Shown here piece by piece: positions 14,300 to 20,897 of a stretch of DNA of 61,019 nt. Both the position numbers and the translations under genes were made by a program. Numbering within the stretch: position 1 is the stretch's first letter; each line of letters starts with the position of its first letter. The notes below the pieces were generated by a model. It saw only the letters and a list, made by a program, of their open reading frames with translations. It was not told where the DNA came from and did no database searches. The stretch spans positions 1 to 61,019 of the forward strand of contig NZ_QQNA01000029.1 of the NCBI RefSeq assembly GCF_003346515.1, in the 5' to 3' direction. Source of the DNA: Streptomyces corynorhini. GTDB taxonomy: Bacteria > Actinomycetota > Actinomycetes > Streptomycetales > Streptomycetaceae.

Positions 14300-15845
14300 C
14301 CCGACGGGCCGTGCCACGCGTGGCACGGGCGTCGGAACACAGGCGCCCGCCGACCCCGGCACCGACGCCGCCGGAGAGCCGGTCCAGCTCCCGGCCCCGG
14401 CCCCGGCCCCGGCTGCGGCTGCGGCTCCCGAGTCCCCGGCCGTCGGCCCGTCCCCGGCCGTCCCCGGGTTCAGCGCCCGGCTGACCGCGCCGCTGCTCCT
14501 CGGCTCGGTCCTCAACCCGCTCAACACCACCATGATCTCCACCGCGCTGGTGGCGATCGGGCACCACTTCGGGATCGGCGCCGCCGACACCGCGTGGCTG
14601 ATCTCCGTGCTCTATCTCGCCAGCGCCGTCGCCCAGCCCGTCCTCGGCAAGCTCGCCGACACCCTCGGCGCGCGCCGGATATTCCTCGCCGGGCTGGTGA
14701 TCGTCTTCGCCTCGGGGCTGATCGGCATGGCGGCACCCTCCTTCGGCTGGCTGATCGTCTCCCGGCTGCTCCTCGGTATCGGTACGTCCTCCGCCTATCC
14801 GGCCGCCATGTCCGTACTGCGCGACGAGGGCCGCCGGGTCGGACGGCCCGCGCCCCGCCCCGTACTGGCCCGGCTCTCCTTCGCCACGCTCGGCTGCATG
14901 GCCGTCGGGCCGACCCTCGGCGGGGTGCTGGTGATGCTGGTCGGCTGGCGCGGCATCTTCGCCGTCAACCTGCCCGTCGCCCTGCTCGCCTTCGTCGTCG
15001 GCGTGCTCTGGATCCCCGCCGACCCGGCCAGGAAGCAGACCTCCGGGTCCGCCCCCGACGCCGCCCCCGACTCGCTCGGCACGTCGCTCGACCCGCTCGG
15101 CATCGGGCTGTTCGCCACCGCCCTGACGCTCCTCGTCTTCTTCCTCCTCGACCTCGCCCACCCGGCGTGGTGGCTGCTCGCGCCCTTCGCCGCGCTGGCC
15201 GCGCTGCTCGCCTGGTGGCAGCTGCGCAGGCCGCGGCCGTTCATCGATCTGCGGATGATCGCGGCCAACGGCCCGCTCGCCCGCACCTATCTGCGGCACG
15301 GCACCAGCTATCTGCTGATTTACTGCGTGATGTACGGCTACACCCAGTGGCTGGAGGAGGCCCGCGGCTTCTCCTCCGGCGACACCGGACTGCTGATGCT
15401 GCCCATGTCCCTGGCCGCGCTGGTCTGTTCACTGCTCGGCGCCCGCACCAAGGGGATACGCGGCCCGCTGACCCTCGGCTGTCTCTCGCTGACCGGCGGC
15501 GCCGTCCTGCTGTTCTTCTTCAGCGGCGCCACCCCGCTGCCCGTCCTGCTGCTCGCCGGTGTCTGCTTCGGCGTGCCCCAGGGGCTGATCGGCACCAGCA
15601 ACCAGGCCGCCGTACAGGCCCACGCGCCGCCCGACTCCATCGGCTCGGCCGCCGGACTCCAGCGCACCGCGCAGTACATCGGCGCCATCTCCGCCTCCAG
15701 TCTGATCGCCCTCGCCTACGGACAGCGGGCGAGCGACAGCGGACTGCGCCTCATGGCGGGCGCCTGCGCCCTCCTCGGGGTGTTCCTCGTCCTCCTGACC
15801 CTCACGGACCGGGCCCTGCGCCCCACTCGCGGCGCACGCACCTGA
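14274..15845 (+). CDS. MFS drug-resistance-type transporter
   Basis: A 523-residue polytopic membrane protein. The N-terminal 60 residues are Pro/Ala-rich and probably cytosolic. Twelve to fourteen membrane helices follow, with the MFS motif A region LGKLADTLGARRIFLAG after helix 2. NPLNTTMISTALVAIGHHFG resembles the first helix of DHA2-type proton-coupled exporters. GTG 14274 with GAAGGGG just upstream is the likely start, giving a 26-bp overlap with marR and suggesting translational coupling. It probably exports a toxic small molecule sensed by the MarR protein. The isochorismatase-like gene follows 38 bp downstream. Confidence 0.85.
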   Translation: MTRTEAGDSPTGRATRGTGVGTQAPADPGTDAAGEPVQLPAPAPAPAAAAAPESPAVGPSPAVPGFSARLTAPLLLGSVLNPLNTTMISTALVAIGHHFGIGAADTAWLISVLYLASAVAQPVLGKLADTLGARRIFLAGLVIVFASGLIGMAAPSFGWLIVSRLLLGIGTSSAYPAAMSVLRDEGRRVGRPAPRPVLARLSFATLGCMAVGPTLGGVLVMLVGWRGIFAVNLPVALLAFVVGVLWIPADPARKQTSGSAPDAAPDSLGTSLDPLGIGLFATALTLLVFFLLDLAHPAWWLLAPFAALAALLAWWQLRRPRPFIDLRMIAANGPLARTYLRHGTSYLLIYCVMYGYTQWLEEARGFSSGDTGLLMLPMSLAALVCSLLGARTKGIRGPLTLGCLSLTGGAVLLFFFSGATPLPVLLLAGVCFGVPQGLIGTSNQAAVQAHAPPDSIGSAAGLQRTAQYIGAISASSLIALAYGQRASDSGLRLMAGACALLGVFLVLLTLTDRALRPTRGART

Positions 15846-15883
15846 GCGCCCGGCACCGCCCCCTCACCGCAAGGAGCACCACC

Positions 15884-16438
15884 ATGACCGCCACCACACT
15901 CGACCCCAGGACCGCCCTGGTCGTCGTCGACCTCCAGAAGGGCATCGTCGGACTGCCCACCGTCCACCCCGCCGACGGCGTCGTGGAGCGCGCGGCCGAA
16001 CTCGCCGCCGCCTTCCGGGCGAAGGAGCTGCCCGTCGTGCTCGTACGGGTCACCGGCCGGGCACCGGGCCGTACCGAGGAGCCCGTGCGCGGCGGCGGCC
16101 GGCCCGCCGCCGACTGGGCCGACTTCGCGCCCGAACTGGGGCAGACGGACAGCGACATCGTCGTCACCAAGCACACGTTCGGCGCCTTCCACGCCACCGA
16201 CCTCGACCTCCAGCTCCGCCGCAGGGGCGTCACCCAGGTCGTGGTGGTCGGCATCGCCACCAGCAAGGGCGTCGAGGCCACGGCCCGCGCCGCCCACGAG
16301 CACGGCTACCACGTCACCATCGCCACCGACGCGGTCACCGACATGGACCAGGGCGTGCACGACAACTCGACGGGGAAGATCTTCCCGGCGCTCGGCGAGA
16401 CCGACACGACCGAGGCGATCCTCAAGCTCCTCGGCTGA
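15884..16438 (+). CDS. Isochorismatase-family hydrolase without the catalytic cysteine
   Basis: A 184-residue alpha/beta hydrolase of the isochorismatase superfamily. Asp16 (ALVVVDLQKG) and a Lys in VVTKHTFGAF match two of the usual triad. The position of the amidohydrolase nucleophile reads TSKGVEATARAA, with Gly in place of Cys. The protein is therefore unlikely to be a nicotinamidase; Cys-less members include true isochorismatases that hydrolyse vinyl ethers. Start ATG 15884 has AAGGAG 7 bases upstream. It is the last gene of the marR-MFS cluster, so it may modify the exported or inducing compound. Confidence 0.85.
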   Translation: MTATTLDPRTALVVVDLQKGIVGLPTVHPADGVVERAAELAAAFRAKELPVVLVRVTGRAPGRTEEPVRGGGRPAADWADFAPELGQTDSDIVVTKHTFGAFHATDLDLQLRRRGVTQVVVVGIATSKGVEATARAAHEHGYHVTIATDAVTDMDQGVHDNSTGKIFPALGETDTTEAILKLLG

Positions 16439-16455
16439 CGCGCGGTCCGCGCCCC

Positions 16456-16533
16456 GGGTCCGCCCGCCGCCGTCCGCCGCCCGCCGCCGCGCGCCGTCCG
16501 CGTCCGCGTAGGGGAACGGGGACGGGCGGACCC
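16456..16533. terminator. Inverted repeat between convergent genes
   Basis: GGGTCCGCCCG (16456-16466) and CGGGCGGACCC (16523-16533) are perfect 11-bp arms around a GC-rich 56-base loop. It lies between the convergent isochorismatase and sdhB genes, where a bidirectional terminator is expected. No T-tract. Confidence 0.35.
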
Positions 16534-16542
16534 CCTGGGGTG

Positions 16543-17328
16543 TCAGCCGCGCCGCCGCCCGATTTTGCTGCCCAGCCACACCAGCGGGTCGTACTTGCGG
16601 TCCACCGCCCGCTCCTTGAGCGGGATCAGCGCGTTGTCCGTGATCCTGATGTGCTCGGGGCAGACCTCCGTGCAGCACTTGGTGATGTTGCAGTAGCCGA
16701 GCCCGTGCTCGTCCTGCGCGGCCCTCGCGCGGTCGATTCCCGACTCCCCGGCCGCGTCCAGCGGGTGCATGTCCAGCTCGGCCACCCGCATCAGGAAGCG
16801 CGGACCGGCGAACGCCGTCTTGTTCTCCTCGTGGTCCCGCACCACATGGCAGGTGTCCTGGCACAGGAAGCACTCGATGCACTTGCGGAACTCCTGCGAG
16901 CGCTCCACATCGATCTGCCGCATCCGGTACTCACCCGCCGCCACCCCCGGCGGCGGGACGAAGGACGGGACCTCGCGCGCCTTCGCGTAGTTGAAGGACA
17001 CGTCCGTCACCAGATCGCGGATCACCGGGAAGGCGCGCAGCGGGGTGACGGTGACGGTCTCCTCACGGGAGAAGACGGACATCCGGGTCATGCACATCAG
17101 CCGGGGCCGTCCGTTGACCTCCGCGCTGCACGAACCGCACTTGCCCGCCTTGCAGTTCCAGCGCACCGCCAGATCCGCCGCCTGGGTCGCCTGGATCCGG
17201 TGGATGACGTCGAGCACGACCTCGCCGTCGTTCACCTCGACGCCGTAGTCCGTCAGCTCTCCGCCGTCCGCGTCGCCCCGCCAGATCCGGAACGTCGCCT
17301 CGTAGGAGGGGGAAGCGCTCGCGTTCAA
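16543..17328 (-). CDS. sdhB: Succinate dehydrogenase / fumarate reductase iron-sulfur subunit
   Basis: A 261-residue electron-transfer subunit. The N-terminal [2Fe-2S] plant-type site reads WNCKAGKCGSC, with a fourth Cys in RLMC. The C-terminal [4Fe-4S] and [3Fe-4S] cysteines are in CIECFLCQDTC and CNITKCCTEVCPEHI. TTG 17328 is the likely start: GAGGAG lies 8 bases upstream, and TTGA overlaps the sdhA stop by 4 bases, so the two are translationally coupled. No ATG or GTG is available near the correct N-terminus. It passes electrons from the flavoprotein to the membrane quinone site. Confidence 0.9.
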   Translation of the reverse strand: MNASASPSYEATFRIWRGDADGGELTDYGVEVNDGEVVLDVIHRIQATQAADLAVRWNCKAGKCGSCSAEVNGRPRLMCMTRMSVFSREETVTVTPLRAFPVIRDLVTDVSFNYAKAREVPSFVPPPGVAAGEYRMRQIDVERSQEFRKCIECFLCQDTCHVVRDHEENKTAFAGPRFLMRVAELDMHPLDAAGESGIDRARAAQDEHGLGYCNITKCCTEVCPEHIRITDNALIPLKERAVDRKYDPLVWLGSKIGRRRG

Positions 17329-19274
17329 TGCTGAAGCTCCTCTTCGGCGAGGTACTTGACCAGCTCCGCCTTGTCGAACAGGGCGAGCAGGTCCGGACGG
17401 ATGGGTTCGGCGGTCCGCCGGGTCAGCGCGATCCGGCCGCCCGGACTGTCCCTGAGCCCGCAGTACAGATTGATCCGGCGCCAGTCCGCGGCCATCGCGG
17501 GATGGTCCTCCCTGGTGTGGCCGCCGCGGCTCTCCGTGCGCTCCAGGGCCGCGCGCGCCACGCACTCGCTGACCAGCAGCATGTTCCGCAGGTCGAGGGC
17601 GAGGTGCCAGCCGGGGTTGAACTGCCGGTGTCCCTCGACCCCGGCGCGCGCGGCCCGCAGCCGCAGCTCGGCCAGCTTCTCCAGCGCCTGGACCATCTCG
17701 GCCCCGGTCCTGATGATGCCGACCAGGTCGTTCATCGTGCGCTGCAGGTCCTGATGGACGCTGTACGGGTTCTCAGGACCCGGCCGCGCGGTGCCGGGTC
17801 CTGTGCCGGGTCCCGTGCCGGGTCCTGAGTCGGCCGACGCGCGTTCCTCCGCGCCGAACGGCCGCAGCGCCTCGGCCGCCGCCGCGTCGATCTGGCCCTC
17901 GTCCGGGACCGGGCGCTCGGCCAGACCGGCCGCGTACGCCGCCGCGTGCAGCCCGGCCCGCCGCCCGAAGACCAGCAGGTCGGAGAGGGAGTTCCCGCCC
18001 AGCCGGTTGGAGCCGTGCATACCGCCCGCCACCTCGCCCGCCGCGTACAGCCCCGCGACCCCCGGCGCGGCGGCGCTGTCCGAGTCGACGGCGACACCGC
18101 CCATCACGTAGTGGCAGGTCGGGCCGACCTCCATCGCCTCCGCCGTGATGTCGACGTCCGCCAACTCCTTGAACTGGTGGTACATCGACGGCAGCCGCCG
18201 CCGGATCACCTCGGCGGGCATCCGCTTCGAGACGTCGAGGAAGACCCCGCCGTGCGGGGAGCCCCGGCCCGCCTTCACCTCGGAGTTGATGGCGCGGGCC
18301 ACCTCGTCGCGCGGGAGCAGTTCTGGCGGCCTGCGGTTGCGGTCGGGGTCCTCGTACCAGCGGTCGCCCTCCTCCTCGGACTCCGCGTACTTCTCCTTGA
18401 AGACATCGGGGATGTAGTCGAACATGAACCGTCGGCCCTCGGCGTTGAGCAGCACCCCGCCGTCCCCGCGCACGGACTCGGTGACGAGGATGCCCTTGAC
18501 CGAGGGCGGCCAGGCCATCCCGGTCGGGTGGAACTGCACGAACTCCATGTTCAGCAGCGGCGCGCCCGCGAGCAGCGCCAGCGCGTGCCCGTCGCCCGTG
18601 TACTCCCAGGAGTTCGACGTCACCTTGAAGGACTTGCCGATGCCCCCGGTGGCGAGCACCACGGCCGGTGCTTCCAGGACGAAGAAGCGGCCGGACTCCC
18701 GCTCGTAGCAGAAGGCCCCCGAGATGCGGTCGCCGTCCTTCAGCAGCCGGGTGACGGTGCACTCCTGGTAGATCTTGAGCCGCGCCTCGTGGTCGCCGTA
18801 CTCCCGGAAGTCCTCCTGCTGGAGCGAGACGATCTTCTGCTGGAGCGTACGGATCAGCTCCAGGCCGGTGCGGTCCCCGACGTGCGCGAGGCGGGGGTAC
18901 TCGTGTCCGCCGAAGTTGCGCTGGGAGATCCGGCCGTCGGGGGTGCGGTCGAAGAGCGCGCCCCAGGTCTCCAGCTCCCAGACCCGGTCGGGCGCCTCGT
19001 GCGCCAGCAGCTCCGCCATCCGCCACTGGTTGAAGAACTTTCCGCCGCGCAGGGTGTCGCGGAAGTGGGTCTGCCAGTCGTCGCCGGAGTGCACGTTGCC
19101 CATGGAGGCGGCGATGCCGCCCTCGGCCATCACCGTATGGGCCTTGCCGAAGAGGGACTTGCAGATGACGGCCGTACGGGCGCCCCGCTCGCGGGCCTCG
19201 ACGGCGGCCCGCAGCCCGGCGCCTCCCGCGCCCACCACCACGACGTCCCAGGGCCGGCGTTCGAGTTGCGTCAT
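17325..19274 (-). CDS. sdhA: Succinate dehydrogenase / fumarate reductase flavoprotein subunit
   Basis: A 649-residue FAD subunit. The dinucleotide-binding site is VVVGAGGAGLRAAVEA. HTVMAEGGIAASMGN holds the His that covalently links FAD in this family. FVQFHPTGMAWPP and GRGSPHGGVFLDV contribute to the dicarboxylate site, and LGGNSLSDLLVFGRRAG closes the FAD fold. Length agrees with the bacterial family. A small Gly-Pro-Thr insert near residue 487 comes from a 12-bp repeat. It oxidises succinate to fumarate in the TCA cycle, or the reverse. It is followed by sdhB and preceded on the same strand by the membrane subunit. Confidence 0.93.
   Translation of the reverse strand: MTQLERRPWDVVVVGAGGAGLRAAVEARERGARTAVICKSLFGKAHTVMAEGGIAASMGNVHSGDDWQTHFRDTLRGGKFFNQWRMAELLAHEAPDRVWELETWGALFDRTPDGRISQRNFGGHEYPRLAHVGDRTGLELIRTLQQKIVSLQQEDFREYGDHEARLKIYQECTVTRLLKDGDRISGAFCYERESGRFFVLEAPAVVLATGGIGKSFKVTSNSWEYTGDGHALALLAGAPLLNMEFVQFHPTGMAWPPSVKGILVTESVRGDGGVLLNAEGRRFMFDYIPDVFKEKYAESEEEGDRWYEDPDRNRRPPELLPRDEVARAINSEVKAGRGSPHGGVFLDVSKRMPAEVIRRRLPSMYHQFKELADVDITAEAMEVGPTCHYVMGGVAVDSDSAAAPGVAGLYAAGEVAGGMHGSNRLGGNSLSDLLVFGRRAGLHAAAYAAGLAERPVPDEGQIDAAAAEALRPFGAEERASADSGPGTGPGTGPGTARPGPENPYSVHQDLQRTMNDLVGIIRTGAEMVQALEKLAELRLRAARAGVEGHRQFNPGWHLALDLRNMLLVSECVARAALERTESRGGHTREDHPAMAADWRRINLYCGLRDSPGGRIALTRRTAEPIRPDLLALFDKAELVKYLAEEELQH
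17791..17826. repeat. Three-copy 12-bp repeat inside sdhA
   Basis: GTGCCGGGTCCT, the same with a final C, and GTGCCGGGTCCT again, head to tail. On the coding strand it gives a GPGT repeat in a surface-loop position between the FAD and C-terminal domains. Confidence 0.85.
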
Positions 19275-19320
19275 GTCGGATGCTCTCCCCGGTGGTCGGA
19301 AGCGGCGCGGATCGGATGGG

Positions 19321-19366
19321 GTACGGATCGTGGAGGTACGGATCGTGGGGGTACGGGTCGGATACG
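19321..19366. repeat. 15-bp tandem repeat between sdh genes
   Basis: GTACGGATCGTGGAG and GTACGGATCGTGGGG are adjacent, followed by more diverged units. The array fills most of the 114-bp gap between the membrane-subunit stop (19389) and the sdhA start (19274). Confidence 0.75.
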
Positions 19367-19388
19367 GGGTACGGGTCGCCGGGCCGGG

Positions 19389-20231
19389 TCAGAACAGGCG
19401 CGGATCGGCGAACGCCCCGGTGGCGAGCAGATAGACGTAGAAGTCGCAGGCGGCGACGGAGAGCAGCGAGGCCCAGGCCAGCTGCATATGGCGGCCGTTC
19501 AGCCGCCCGGCCCAGCTCCACAGCCGGTAGCGCACCGGATGTTTCGAGAAGTGCCGCAGTCGGCCGCCCACGATGTGCCGACAGGAGTGGCAGGAGACTG
19601 TGTACGCCCAGATGAGGACGATGTTGACGAGGAAGATCAGCGAGCCGAGCCCCGCGTGGCCCCAGGCGTACTCCGCGTTCCGGAAGGTCAGCACCGTGTC
19701 GTACGTCAGGACGCAGGCGACCAGCAGCGCCGCGTAGAAGAAGTACCGGTGGACGTTCTGGAGGATCAGCGGGAAGCGGGTCTCGCCGGTGTACTTCGCG
19801 TGCGGCTCGGCGACGGCGCAGGCGGGCGGCGAGGCCCAGAAGCCCCGGTAGTACGCCTTGCGGTAGTAGTAGCAGGTCAGCCGGAACCCCAGCGGGAAGA
19901 CCAGGATCAGCAGCGCGGGGGACAGCCCCCACCAGCCGCCGAACAGCTCCCAGTTGGGGCCGTGCCGCATCGGCACGCAGCTCTCCGCCAGACACGGCGA
20001 GTAGAACGGCGAGACGTAGGGGGCCGCGTAGTAGTGGCTGCCGGAGAAGGCCCGCCAGGTCGAGTAGACGACGAAGGCGAGCAGTCCGGCGGCGGTCCCG
20101 GCGGGCGCCAGCCACCAGCGGTCGGTCCGCAGGTGGCGTGCCGCGATGGCGGCGCGCGAGGCGCCGTGTACACCTGTGCCACCGGACGGCCGGGTCGTGC
20201 GGGCCGGTGGGGGTTCGGTTCCGGTGGCCAA
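19389..20231 (-). CDS. sdhC: Succinate dehydrogenase membrane (cytochrome b) subunit
   Basis: A 280-residue membrane protein with about five hydrophobic helices (LLAFVVYSTW, ALLILVFPLG, YFFYAALLVACVL, SLIFLVNIVLIWA, LSVAACDFYVYLL). His residues in or near the helices (NVHRYFF, CHSCRHI) are candidate haem ligands. Position, size and topology fit the single large anchor of the actinobacterial succinate dehydrogenase / fumarate reductase. It would carry the quinone site for SdhAB. TTG 20231 is chosen because GAGGAG lies 6 bases upstream and no ATG or GTG fits nearby. Confidence 0.78.
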   Translation of the reverse strand: MATGTEPPPARTTRPSGGTGVHGASRAAIAARHLRTDRWWLAPAGTAAGLLAFVVYSTWRAFSGSHYYAAPYVSPFYSPCLAESCVPMRHGPNWELFGGWWGLSPALLILVFPLGFRLTCYYYRKAYYRGFWASPPACAVAEPHAKYTGETRFPLILQNVHRYFFYAALLVACVLTYDTVLTFRNAEYAWGHAGLGSLIFLVNIVLIWAYTVSCHSCRHIVGGRLRHFSKHPVRYRLWSWAGRLNGRHMQLAWASLLSVAACDFYVYLLATGAFADPRLF

Positions 20232-20326
20232 AGACGTCTCCTCGGTCCGTAGCGGTCCGTTGCGGTCCCTTGCGGTGCTGCGCGGCGCGGCGCGGTGGGC
20301 GCCCGGGGCTGTCCGCCGGACGGGCC

Positions 20327-20578
20327 CTACGGCGCGCGCCGGTCGCGCACGCCCAGGCCCTCGTCGTCCGAGTCCGTCCACAGCGTGGAGTCGTACGGCG
20401 TGTCGGGGATGGTGACCAGCTCCTGCGCGTGAGCGGGGGCACCGGAGCGCGGCTCGCTCCCGGCGCCCGGCGGCTCGCTCCCGGCGGCGCCGGGGAGGTC
20501 GCGCTCCAGCCGCTCGACTGTGCGGACCAGATCGTCCAGGCGACGCCTGACCGCTGTCATTTCGTCCTGCAGGGACAT
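20327..20578 (-). CDS. Small coiled-coil protein upstream of the sdh operon
   Basis: An 83-residue hydrophilic protein with an N-terminal helix of heptad character (EMTAVRRRLDDLVRTVERLE) and an acidic, probably disordered C-terminus (DSTLWTDSDDEG). ATG 20578 has GAGGG 7 bases upstream. It is the first gene of the same-strand cluster leading into the sdh genes, 95 bp before the membrane subunit. No family function is known; a role in Sdh assembly is only a guess from position. Confidence 0.65.
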   Translation of the reverse strand: MSLQDEMTAVRRRLDDLVRTVERLERDLPGAAGSEPPGAGSEPRSGAPAHAQELVTIPDTPYDSTLWTDSDDEGLGVRDRRAP

Positions 20579-20897
20579 GAGTTGCCCTCATTTCCACGAT
20601 CGGTCGACGGTGGCTTACGGGGGATTCCCAGAGTCATTTCCCGGGCGCTCTCTGCTGCCAGTGAGTGTCGCGCGTCACACCGGCCTTGTGAAGGCCGCGT
20701 CGGGAGGTACGGGTGACCCGAGGGGCGCCCGGCGCCCCGCGCGCGCCCGGCGTGAGCGCCGTCGTTGAGCCGCACGGGTGGCGTTCGGCGCCGTACCGCC
20801 GTGTCTGCGGCACGGCTCGCGTGCGGTCACCTTCAGTGAGTGGGCAATAGGTGTGATCATCTCTAAATTCCACAAACAGGACGAAGAGGTAACAGCC
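20579..20897. other. Divergent promoter region, no gene
   Basis: About 320 bp separate the minus-strand sdh cluster from the plus-strand binding-protein gene. It contains the inverted repeat at 20681-20697 and, next to the binding-protein start, an AT-rich stretch (20850-20885). No coding frame was supported. Confidence 0.6.
20681..20697. promoter_or_regulatory. Inverted repeat in divergent promoter region
   Basis: CGGCCTT-GTG-AAGGCCG is a perfect 7-bp inverted repeat with a 3-bp spacer, about 100 bp upstream of the first gene of the sdh cluster. It could be a regulator site for either direction. Confidence 0.3.

Noticed and set aside
15884..16438. Nicotinamidase
   Set aside because: The nucleophilic Cys is replaced by Gly and the metal-binding His/Asp motif of nicotinamidases is absent.
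20681..20697. A Rex (redox repressor) site before the sdh genes
   Set aside because: TTGTGAA is present but its partner half TTCACAA is not; the palindrome is CGGCCTT-GTG-AAGGCCG, which does not match the Rex consensus.
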